Position numbers and translations under genes: made by a program. Of a stretch of 64,000 nucleotides of DNA, positions 10,454 to 20,395 are shown one piece after another; positions within the stretch are counted from its first letter, which is position 1; each line of letters begins with the position of its first letter. The stretch comes from Phytophthora quininea (taxonomy: Eukaryota; Oomycota; Peronosporomycetes; Peronosporales; Peronosporaceae). Under the pieces are notes generated by a model. The model saw only the letters and a program-made list of their open reading frames with translations, did not search any database and was not told the origin of the DNA. Where the stretch lies: positions 558,001 to 622,000 of the forward strand of contig JAAVTG010000559.1 of NCBI GenBank assembly GCA_011947345.1, in the 5' to 3' direction.

Positions 10454-11283
10454 CCTCTCGCTTGCTGGATGTCAACCAGCTGGCGTCCGGGTGGCAGGAA
10501 GCGAGTACGTCGCTGTTTACCTGCTCACTGAGTTCATGGTATTTGTTGCTGTCCTACAATGTTCGACGCTCTCTGTAATAGCACAGGTCTCTCTTACTAG
10601 TATTACTTTGTGGCTTTCCTCTTTAGTTTGCTTTGACCACAGCACTTTTGATGGGATTCAACCAAGACGAAGGCATGGAGGTGATGGTAGTTGCTTGCGG
10701 CGTCGTTGACCATGGCGCGGCAAGCGTGTTCACAGTGGACAACGCTCCGGACAAGATGGTGGGCCATTTGAAGAACACGATCTGGCAATGAACCCGCGAA
10801 CACTACTGCCATACGATGCCTGCGAGCTACGGTTGTTCCTTGGCAAGAAACACAAAACGGACACGACGTGGCTGGTGGCCGAGAGAGATGATGTCAGGAT
10901 GGCACGATACCAGCGAACTGATGAGACAGCAAAGCTTCAATATGCAGTTGGCGTTACGCGCCTACATTGATGCAGATCTCGGATCTTGACGATGAAAAGA
11001 ACGGCTTGCTGTTGTTCAACCCGCTGAAATGGGCCTTTGCCTTTTCCAAAGCAGCTTCATCTTTTGGTCGGACGTGTGCTTGGAAGACAAAATGGAGATG
11101 CTACACCAAAGCATCATGGATGACGACAAGATAGCAAGTAAACTTTGCAGTGCTGCTTATTGCTGTCCAAAGCTCTCACAGGTATATCTCTTCTTATTTC
11201 TTCTTATTTCTTCGTCTTCTTGCCTCCTTTCTTGCCACCTTTCTTTTGCCTTCAGCTTTACGTGCTCGGTTGAGCTGCTGGAA
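10193..11283 (+). repeat. Duplicated ~1.1-kb block, copy 1 (native context)
   Basis: Nearly identical to 24525-25621 in the same orientation. It spans the last part of the GPCR-TKL tail, a CRN-header remnant, and a pyrimidine-rich stretch (CTTCTTATTTCTTC-type) at ~11180-11240. Differences are small: CCCG against CCCCG near 10428, and GAGATGATGTC against GAGAGATGATATC near 10890. Copy 1 continues into matching GPCR-TKL sequence on its left, so it is the donor or original. Confidence 0.9.
10651..10989 (+). pseudogene. CRN-like N-terminal header remnant, copy 1
   Basis: A decayed Crinkler-type header. After the ATG at 10651 come a VVACGVVDHGAASVFTVD strand pair and a helix with HLKNTI, matching the ubiquitin-like start of CRN proteins. 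A one-base frame break near 10790 follows, and then DACELRLFLGKKHKTDTTWL, a variant of the LxLFLAK-WL signature. Stops follow at ~10989. No HVLVVVP motif or effector domain is present nearby. The region directly follows the GPCR-TKL gene, separated by a possible intron-like segment. The match rests on motif pattern only; a non-effector ubiquitin-like protein is the alternative. Confidence 0.5.
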
Positions 11284-11356
11284 AACATCTCCAGGGAGTG
11301 ATGCATCAACCAGGAAAGACAACAGTTTTGCATTCTCCTGCAACAACGGATCAATG

Positions 11357-12683
11357 TCAGCTCATTGACGTTGAAGATAATGTTAAACGTACCGATGCTA
11401 AAGCTGGCAGCAGGACATTGGCACCTTCGGGTTCAATCAAGTTAAAAGTGAAGTCCACGTTCGCCAAAGCTTTACTTCGCAGCAGTGCATCTCGGAAAGC
11501 TGTGAGCGCCTCAATATTCTGTACACGACACACAAAGTCAACAGTGATAAGAGCTGGATGGAAAATGCGTACATTGCGAATGCCATTGTCCGACAAATTC
11601 AGTGTGGTTAGTTTGTGCGAGCGTGCGAGTCCAGCCGAGAGGTGGAGCAGACCGTCGCCGCCGAGGTTGTTACCCTGTAATGATAACGTGGCCAGTGCGG
11701 TGCTAGGCAAGCTCACCAGCTGAGCCAATTTGATGCATCCATCAGGACCGATACCGCAATAATCCAGGTGAAGTTGCTACGACCAATTACAGCAGAAAAA
11801 CATGAGTAAGAAGACCCAAGAAACTGCAATCACGAGGAAAGAAACAGCGCACTTTCAGCGTTGTGTTGGTGAAAAGACCTTCCACAAGTGCGGATACACC
11901 TGCATTGCCCAGTTCGCGGTTGAGATTGAGATTCAGCGTGAGCAGTCCTGATGCCTTCTGTGCAGCGATCACATCGGCAAGACTTCGGCATCCGTCCTCT
12001 CCGATGCCACAGTCGAGCAGCTCCAGATACGCGATATTTACGCCCGACGTGGCAGACAGCAAACTTGCCTAGAGCAACATCGAACTATGAAGTAGAGAAA
12101 GCAATTTCAAGAGCTGGTCAAGACGCACGATTGCAGCGGCGCCTTCATTCCCTATTTCTTGCTTCCAGATCCGAATGTAGCGCAGCTGAGTGTACGGTCC
12201 GTTCGTGAATCCTGGTCCATTGCCGTGAAAATCAAGCCGTCAAGGAAAACATTATTTGTTGGACTGAAGATAAAACAAGTATAGATCCAGCAAAGGTGAA
12301 AAGGATATCATGATGGCTAAGGCCATTGCTCGAACACCTCCCGGCCCGAGTACTCCGACGTCTTCTCCTTCAAGGATGAGCTGAAGAGGTTTGGAGATCA
12401 GAAAGCAACTACTGATCACGAAGAGAAGCTACGGCTCACGTTGACGAGATCTCCATCTTCTTCTTTGCCTTTGAAAAGATCGTTCACATGCGGATTCGAC
12501 TGGATGCCAATTGCCCTATGAAGCAAGATGAGAGCGTCAGTAAAACGACCGCAGCAACGTCGAAACAAATTCAAAGTGACCTTACTTGCAGGCTTTGCCA
12601 TAGTTTGTTGCGACGATCTGCCGTGTCACCACATTCTCGTCCACGATGGCAGCTTTAGGTTTGGGCTTGGCCTTCTTGCTCAT
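11357..12683 (-). pseudogene. Leucine-rich-repeat protein (ribonuclease-inhibitor-like), at least six exons, frame break in one
   Basis: Unannotated exons can be joined through consensus introns. Exon 1 (12586-12683) starts MSKKAKPKPKAA; exon 2 is 12440-12515; exon 3 ends at 12380; a further exon covers ~12129-12260; then 11853-12068 and 11357-11776. Clear introns are 12516-12585, 12381-12439, 12069-12128 and 11777-11852, all GT-AG and 59-76 nt. Repeats have the RI-type pattern (LxxLxLxxCxIGxxGxxxLA), as in IAYLELLDCGIGEDGCRSL. Two faults are visible: no GT donor is apparent after exon 3 (near 12318), and one G is missing near 12230, where GGNTTGATTTT should read through into the next repeat. 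Function is unknown; such repeats bind proteins. The final ~60 residues (11357-11540) diverge from the repeat consensus. Confidence 0.7.
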
Positions 12684-12697
12684 CGGGATCTGAATCG

Positions 12698-12892
12698 ACG
12701 CGACTGCCTGCCGAAAATGAAGCTATCCTGGGGATTGACGATGCACAACAAAATACGAATCCAATGTTGCAGCTAGTTGGGCCACCACTTAGTAAACCGT
12801 TGCAGTGAATTGCTACAACTTGCTCGTCGTTGCAGGTCCTAGCAATTCAGTGCAACGACCGAATAAATGATGACTTACTAGTCTGCACCTGT
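12698..12892 (+). repeat. Direct repeat flanking the CRN pair, left copy (with hairpin)
   Basis: Roughly 80% identical to 16996-17180, same orientation. It contains a 17-nt stem-loop at about 12800-12862: the arms CGTTGCAGTGAATTGCT and AGCAATTCAGTGCAACG pair with a single mismatch. The right copy sits immediately after the CRN 2 stop codon, so this copy is probably the 3' flank of a vanished CRN gene, or a mobile-element end. Confidence 0.75.
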
Positions 12893-14325
12893 TAAATAAT
12901 TCAACGGCACTCTTTCCTTCGACACCAACAGGATGCCAGCACAGCCATTCCGATGGCTCGCCAACACGATCGCACCAGACATCAAGACCTCCAACCGTTT
13001 TTCGCTTTTGTAGACTGGTCGATGTTGCGATCGTTCACCAACGGCAACCTGCTTTCTCCGTTCTAAGGCACGCTGTGTTGAAAGAAACCACTCGCCAAAT
13101 AAAATGCTTCCCTCCCATCAGAGAGAGATAGAGTAGAGCGTCTTTGTCAATATCAGGAAATTTGACACGACATCGCCACGGCCAAACTTCGTCATTTCTC
13201 ACCAGATCTGCCTTATCGTGGTCCTCAAATATTCCCAGTGTGTTCAATCGTTGATCTTTTGAGGGTCATTGAGATGTTGCGGATGCCCACCCGGCGGAAA
13301 ACTCAACGTGAAGTTTTGCTCCTCCCACAGATTAACAAAATGTCCGCTGATGAGAAGACTGCTATCGTCAACGATATAGTCTGCAGAGAGAAACAAACAG
13401 AGTTGGCCGTAGCAAAACCCCTTGGTGTATGTCTGCACAACTCGACACGTATCGCCGATCACCTCTGCCATTTTGTCCATGTACTCCACCAGGTCAGTCG
13501 TCGAGTCCAACTTGTTCTTACCAACAAAATCCATCGCTACCCTTGCCAAAAACGGTCGGCTGTGTTGGATAACTGTTGCCAGATCGCTCCGCAGTTCATC
13601 AAGACGCGCGTCTCGAAAGGGAGGGAGCGTCGGCAGCACCACACACCACACATTCGCATTGTCACTACCTCTTGACCATGTCGTTGTTCTGATAACTTTC
13701 CGTGCAGTTCCATTCGTCGCACTCAAAATCACCGGCACGCTGACAGAACGGAAAATATTCCGGACAAACCGCAGATAGGAGGCTGCACAGGTTGGTTCAT
13801 TTTCGTTTGGAAGAGGAAACTCATCCACGAAGAACAGACACTCATTCCATGTCCGCCTCTTTCTTTCTTCCAACGCCTTCTCCACATCCGCTTGGCTTCG
13901 TGGTCCAGAGAACGATTTCTCTCCAGAAAGCAACGCCAGATAAGCCCGTAGGGAAACAGATTCGTCTTCCTCGCAATGTCGGGGATAGTAGCGTCGCTCA
14001 GGAATGCCAGGTCCTGCATCGAGCACAGTTTGAAAGCACCCGACCGCGATCGAAACGCAGCGTAAACGTCCTGCCCATACTCACAACCCGCCCCATAGAC
14101 CACGTGAAACACATCCACGTCGTCACGAGCCATGAGGTTGAACGCCATTTGAGTTTTGCCCATTCCGGAAGACGACTCCAACACAATGAAGGGAAAACCA
14201 GGCTGATGGACTTTGCCGAGCTGTTTCACAACGTCCACGACGTACTCCGTCTCCTGATTCAGGTTCTCAGCAGTCTGACGGCACAGTGCAACGTAAAGTT
14301 TGGTCGCTTGATTCTTCTTGGACAT
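12893..14325 (-). pseudogene. CRN effector relic 1: P-loop NTPase part, no header, no nuclease
   Basis: Crinkler-type protein reading leftwards from a possible ATG at 14325. The P-loop motif SSGMGKTQ lies at ~14155 and the Walker B segment FFVDEF at ~13820. The same domain is present in CRN 2 at about 50-60% identity. The order is kept up to a segment with ASHRNGCAG near 12960, after which homology ends at the direct repeat. Frame breaks lie near 13955, 13245 and 13030. The ubiquitin-like header (LxLFLAK/HVLVVVP) that CRN 2 has is missing here; only ~120 nt separate the two loci, so there is no room for it. The REase-type C-terminal domain is also lost. It is non-functional as it stands. Intact relatives act inside host plant cells. 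Confidence 0.8.
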
Positions 14326-14432
14326 GGCGTCAAGTGTGACGCGGTTGCAGACAACATCAGAATAAACTCGAACAGAAGTGAATTGTGTACGCACACCGGC
14401 GTACGTACAAGTAAATCTGATTGGTCAACACA

Positions 14433-14448
14433 TTTCATTTGGCATTCG
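14433..14448 (+). promoter_or_regulatory. Initiator-like element upstream of CRN 2
   Basis: TTTCATTTGGCATTCG resembles the oomycete Inr/flanking element with three to four mismatches. It lies ~70 nt upstream of the CRN 2 ATG, in the short divergent gap between the CRN loci. Confidence 0.4.
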
Positions 14449-14514
14449 TATACGAAACTGCAACGGGGAGCTCATTCCAGAATTCGCACCGTTTGGAGTC
14501 ACCAAAGAAGGGAG

Positions 14515-16999
14515 ATGATGAACGCCAAGATCTTCTGCGCCGTTGTCGGCGAGACCACCGTTTTCCCGGTGGAGATCGACGAGAATGCGTCAGTTTCCGC
14601 GCTGAAAGAGGCGATCAAGGGAAGGAAGGCGTCGATCAAGTGTGACGCAGATCTCCTGCAGCTCTACTTGACGAAGAAGAAAAAGGACAGCTCAGCGTGG
14701 CTGCTGACGGAGAACCAGGTGGAGAAAGGAGAGACACATGCTGATAATTTCATCGAACTGCGTGTGTTCATGAAACTGAGTGCGGGGACCAAGCTTAAAT
14801 TCACTGGGCTATCCGCTACAAGTGTTACTAGAACGGATAAGGAAGAAGAGAAAGCAGCAGAAGGGGAGGGTCCTGTGCACGTGCTGGTGGTGGTTCCCCA
14901 GAGACGCCCAGGAGACGACGTGGAAGTTGCCCAGGAGGAGGTGAACAGTTTGAAGATTAGCGGGGACATCGTGGGGAGGATACAAAGAACCAGATTTATG
15001 CCGACCCATATCGCCTAGTGTCCAAAAACCTGAAGAATGAGACAGACTATGTTATGACCGTTGTGAAGAGGTTCAAAACAATCGAGCCGCTTGGCTTCCC
15101 GTTTATCGTGTTGGAGTCGTCGTCTGGGATGGGCAAGACGCAAATGGCGTTCAACCTGATGGCCCGTGACGACGTGGATGTGTTTTGCATTGTCTGCAAG
15201 GCGGGTGCTGAGTTGCCATCGCAGAATGTTTACAGTGCTTTTGGATTGCGGTCAGCTAATGTTGAAATTTGCGTGGATACTGACCTTCCACTGGTGGGCG
15301 ATGGCGCTGTTGACAGCATTTCGAGTAAGGGGTCCTTGCTTACTTACGGATTCATTTGGGCATTACTGTCCGGCCTGGACGCGTACTCTGGGAAACGAAG
15401 CCGAGCTGATGTGGAGATGGCCCGGGGCGAGCGAAAGAAGCGGACAGGGAAAGAGTGGTGTCTGATCTTCCTAGATGAATTTCCCCTTCTGGGTGAAGAA
15501 GAAACGAGCACAAAAGTCTCACGCCTTCGCTTTATCCGGGATGTCTTCCGCTCGTTCGAGTTGCCTGTCATTTGAGCTCGACCAATAGAACTGCCCGCAA
15601 CCTCATCGGAACGGGCACCTTCTCGAGGAGTAATGAGACAGCGAGATTATGGTGTGTTGTGGTGCCTACGCTTCCACCATTTCAAGACACACGCCTTGAT
15701 GACTTGCACGAAGATTTGGCAGCGATTATTAAACACAGCAGGCCTCTTTTTGCGAGGATGGCAATGGACTACATCAGTGACCCGAAACATGGGGTGACTA
15801 AAAAAACAGATCTGATGAAGTTCATGGACGAAATGGCGGGCACGATTGGTTATAGGTGTATGTTCTAAAATGGTCCAAGGGGTTTCGGTATGGCCAACTT
15901 CGACTATTCCTCGCTGCGAACTATGTAATTGACGCCCACAACCTTCTCATCAACTGGCATTTTGGACGCCTGCTGGAGGAGACGTTTAGCTTAAACTTTC
16001 CGCCGGGCGGGAAAACACTAGCGACGTATAGACAAAAGCCGAAGAGTGAGGCCGAGCACACGACGCTGTTAAATACGACGGACAGTGACGATAAACCCAG
16101 CGAGGGCCGTACGAAGTCCAATTTGGTGAAGAATGACGAAGAATGGCCGTGGAAATGCCGCATCACGTTTCCCGACTTGGATCAGGATGCTCTACTGTAC
16201 CTTTGCTTGATGGGAGGAAGCGACTTTCACGCGCTGAGAGGTGAAAACCATCAGCGTATTTCTTTACCCAAGCGTACACTGATGCTGAGCAGCACGGGTT
16301 GCCGTTGGTGAACAACGATAACCCGAGTCAGACTACAAATAATGGAATGCGGCTGGAGGCGCTAACGGCCGGTGCGATCGTGTCGGCCAGCCACCGGGAT
16401 GGGTTTGCCGGGACTGAGTTCGAGAAGTTTTCGGGGCGCTTCTCTATGAACTTGACATGCAGCCGTCGCCAGACATTCTGGTCGTGTTCCGTGGCGTAAA
16501 GATTACGTTGACGGTGCCATTCCTGGCGCCTCCCAATCGAGAATGGCCCACATTTCTGACACAGTCGAAGCTGAATTTGGGGAATATTGCACGAGCGCAA
16601 AACAAGGACATGTATGACGCTAGTTTCGTTGATGGAAAAATCTCGGTCGAGTGCAAGGACTACGACAAGCCTATCACGAGCGCTGATGTGAAGAAAATCC
16701 TGAGCCGGGTTTGTGATAAAACAGTTATTCATTTAGTCGTGGCAAACAAGCTACAGCTCGACTACTTCACCAAGACCGATTTCGAGGAAGCTAAGGAAGA
16801 AACGTCGGAGATGCCTGCGGTATTGTGTCATGCGCATTTCTATCGCATAGGAGTTATGGCTGAGAAGATTGAGATGTTTGGCGAAAAATGGCGAAAGGAT
16901 TTAATTCCTATCTCAGGGATGAAGAATAAGTGCCGCGGCAAGGATTCCCCAAGCGAGTGCGCGCGTGGATATGGTGATATTGTTTCTCGAGCGGTGTGA
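14515..16999 (+). pseudogene. CRN (Crinkler) effector 2: ubiquitin-like header, P-loop NTPase, REase-fold nuclease; multiple frame breaks
   Basis: Full Crinkler layout. Start ATGATG at 14515-14520. The header (14515-~14990) includes LQLYLTK, a variant of the LxLFLAK targeting motif, AWLLTE, and HVLVVVP at 14878-14898, the family mark before the variable domain. The NTPase domain follows at ~15020-15870, with SSGMGKTQ and Walker B CLIFLDEF. The C-terminal domain (~16460-16999) has the restriction-endonuclease pattern ISVECKDYDKP, where E-x-K is the metal/catalytic motif. Frame breaks lie at ~14985, 15570 (a T lost from TTTT), ~15850, ~16300 and ~16440. The encoded pieces remain well conserved, so decay is recent or some breaks are sequencing errors. 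No classical signal peptide is seen, as in many CRN proteins. It is transcribed away from CRN 1. Confidence 0.88.
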
Positions 17000-17180
17000 C
17001 GAGACCGCCGACCGAAAATGAAGTTATCCACGGGATCATGCATAACGATGTATGTATTCAAGGTTGCAGCTAGTTGAGCCACCGCTTAGTAGAACGTTGC
17101 AGTGAATTGCTACGACTGTTGATGGTCCTAGCAATTCAGTGCAACGACCTAATAAATGATGACTTCCGAGTCTGCACCAG
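16996..17180 (+). repeat. Direct repeat flanking the CRN pair, right copy (with hairpin)
   Basis: Partner of 12698-12892. It begins at the CRN 2 stop codon with a CGAAAATGAAG..ATCC stretch shared by both copies. The same 17-nt stem arms with one mismatch lie at ~17094-17146, around a loop whose sequence differs from the left copy. Confidence 0.75.
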
Positions 17181-18821
17181 TTAAATGTCTATTGTCCTCA
17201 GCCTCGTTAGTCACCTGACGCATGTACTCCTGTTCGGCGCGTGAGCATGGCGAGGTAGTTGATGGCCTCGAGCTGCATATTGTTGATAGCAGCTATCGTC
17301 GCCGGGAGCGCAGGAATGTCCTGGCGGTGGTGTGTTCTGCGGACAAAGAAGGCCTTGAAAGCCTGGACTTCCGGTCACCATGTCACATTCTTCATGCTCT
17401 GCTCGAAGTTGTGGTCAACCATCACCGCCAGCGTCGCGGTGAAGAACACCCCATGCCGACGACAGCACTCCCAGCCTGGCGGTTTTGGCGGTGGACGAAG
17501 CACGAAAACACTCGAGAGCTCCCAGAATGACGACACCAACAGTTTCGTCTTTATTGCCAGGCAGCCGAAACTAGTTTCCGCGTCCGAAAGGCAGTCTTGC
17601 CAGAATCCGGCGTCTCTTGTTGAATCGGGTCCCACTAGCCCCAACTACCTACAACGAGTGGCGGAATGCTGTTGAGAAACTGGTCCGGCCTCGCCCGATC
17701 TCGACGCTCTGCTCGCTAGAATTAAAAGGAGAACACCCTTTATAAGTTTACAGATGTGGCATTCAAGTAGAAAAATACGTGCCAGTGTTGCCATCTCGAC
17801 GAAGACCTTCGAAGCCCTCGTCCAGAAATCTTCGTCACCCACGAACTACCGACTACCGTAGCATCAAATTTACATACCCTCACAGCGAATAATATCGCGC
17901 TCCAGCTGGAGGTATCCAGGCATCACAAAAATCAGCGCATGGATATCCCCCGCGGTTTCGTTCAAAATATTCTCAGGTGATGCAGTCTCGGTCGACCTTG
18001 TCTGACCATGGATTGTTCTCACTCACCCCGCCAGGTATAGTGTTAAGTCATCGAGCAGTTGTTTACCTTCCATATCTCTCCCAATAGAGCGTTGATATTA
18101 TCTCCTTTCTCAACGTGCAGGCGTGTTACGAATCCAAGACCAACATCGATGCATTGAAGTGTCGTCACATTTCGACTCCATGCCGTCACAGTTTAGTTGT
18201 CTGCGATCACAATGGGGTTGCACTTAGCGTCCTCGCCGACAGTAACGAAGTTGATCCTCTTCATGCTCGGTCCTTGAGAGCTGTCTGTCTGTTTGTGGTG
18301 TGTGTGTGATGAGTTGTATGCTGATGCAGCTTCCGACTGCTGCAGAAAAGAAAAGTAAGACTCGCCTGGGGAACAAACTCCGACTCAATGCCGTCTTCGT
18401 CAATGGACTTGGCTTCAGGCCGCTGAAATTAAATGTGAGCACAGCTCTCTTCTGCTGTAATACTCGCCGGCTGCTTCACCTTGCGGCTTGACCACATGGA
18501 CGTCGAGTGGCGACTTCAAGCGAGAAATTAAACGGTACGTTGTCGTGGACACACAAAAAGTAGCCCCGCTGGCGGGTTGTCCACACAGACGACGTTATGC
18601 TGCTCACAGACTCGACTGTCTACCACGGGGGCATCGCCCACGGCGCAGCCTGCCGCTTTGACGGCCGTCACGCGCGTCAGCAACCAGCCAGGAACCAGAG
18701 ATGAGAAAGGAAACTTGAAGTTTTGGTACATTCGTGCAACACTCGCGCAACATGTACTTGAAGTTTCTATCAAAACGCAATGTATCGGAATCGAAGCTGG
18801 GCCTCTCACGCTTCTGCGGCC
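17181..18821. other. Degenerate stretch between CRN 2 and TPS, no recognised gene
   Basis: A minus-strand frame at 17645-17842 starts MGDEDFWTRASKV. Another at ~17220-17640 reads VFFTATLAVMVDHNFEQ and then, past a stop, IAAINNMQLEAINYLAMLT. The two could be remains of one protein, but no family is recognisable. A GT-rich run lies at ~18285-18310. Upstream of the TPS ATG (18540-18820) no initiator motif was found. Confidence 0.4.
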
Positions 18822-20395
18822 ATGGCGACGCCTCGCGCTCGCGACGCGGACGCAGACCCTCCTGTGGACTCGTGGACGCCCGAGATGCCGGTGATCATCG
18901 CCGCCAACCGCCTGCCCGTGCGGCTCTTCAAGACGCAGGACGGAGCGGCCAGTCGGTGGCAAGTCGAGTGGGCCGGAGATCGCATGATCGAGTCGCAGAA
19001 CACGCTGTCGCACTACGAGATCTCTGAGAGAGCCACCATCAAGTTCGTGGGCCGCGTGGCGGACGTCAACGTGCCGCTGGACGAGCGCCAAGAAGTGGAG
19101 CTGCTGCTGCAAGAGCTCAACTGCTACCCAGTGTTCTTGGAGGCCGAAGAAGCCAAACTCTACTACGAAGACTACTGCAAACAGACCCTCTGGCCCACTT
19201 TCCACAACGTGGTGGATGTTTACAGTCCTATAGATGTAGTATTAGCCGTTTATGCGCAGCAAAATGCGGTGCCGACGGCGCAGTTCTGGAACCCAGGATG
19301 GCAGAAAGTGGCCTGGCAGGCTTACGCCAATGTGAACCAAGTGTTTCCTCATAAGATCTGTGAACTGTACGAACAGGGACTGGGTTTTGCAATATGCCAT
19401 TCTCTATTTATTTTGCAGGCCGCTACGCCTACAGAATAATAATGGCATTATTCTCTAAGCTCCCTGCGCATACTCTGCCTAACAGCTCTAACACTAAACG
19501 CATCCCACCAGTCCTTGTTGTAGGACAGAAACATCAGCACTTCCAGGGTGTCGGGGTACATGGCCTTCCTCAGGTCGGTGAGGACCAGTTTCGCTTGGCT
19601 GAAGAACCGCTCGCACTCATTTGACGTTGGTGGGACCCAGTCTAGCGGCATGTATTGTGGCGGAGTGCGCGCCACAGGAGTCTTCTTGAAGGCTGAAGCT
19701 AGAAAAGACTTGGAAACGTGCTGCTCCACCACCATTTCGTCGCCGCCGCGTTTGAGCGTGACGAACGCCGCTTGCTCGCGTGCATTCAGCCGTCCGCCGC
19801 TGATGATCTTCACGATACCGCTCTCTAAAGCGGGGTTGTTGACGACGGAGGCGTCACTAGCCAGCCGGGTCTTTATGCTGGGGTACTTGCGCAGCACTGC
19901 ATCAAAAGCACGCCGAGCGCCCACGAGGGTTAGCGTAGAGTCTTGGAGTGCTTTACTCACCTCGTTCAGCTCGTGCAGCGACTTCAGTAGGGTGCGTGCT
20001 GCTTCGGTTTCATCTGGTGTCAGTAGAAAGCCCGCGATGCCGTGCTTAGCTACTGTAGCACGATCCAAAGCGAGAAGAGCACCGCAAATCTTGTCGTACC
20101 GCCGTACCATGCTGAAGGTACTCGACCAACGAGTTGCGTTGCGCATGACGGGCGCTAGAGGGTCACTTTGCGTAGTGCAGCACAACACTTGATGGTGCTC
20201 AGATGCTTCATCAGCGCGTGGATCTTGGCCAACACGGGTTCATGGTCAGCCAGAAATGCGTTCACCGCCAACTGGAAACGGTGACTGGCACAACCAATGA
20301 AAGGCAACGCTCCCACTTTTCGACCAATAGACTGGTTGACTGAGCAATTATCACCAATCATTAAGAGCACAGACTCCCAAGGCCTGTTAAATGTT

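Noticed and set aside
13792..14517. N-terminal extension of the CRN 2 frame far upstream
   Set aside because: It lies antisense to CRN 1 and lacks homology; the header starts at 14515-14518 behind an initiator-like motif.
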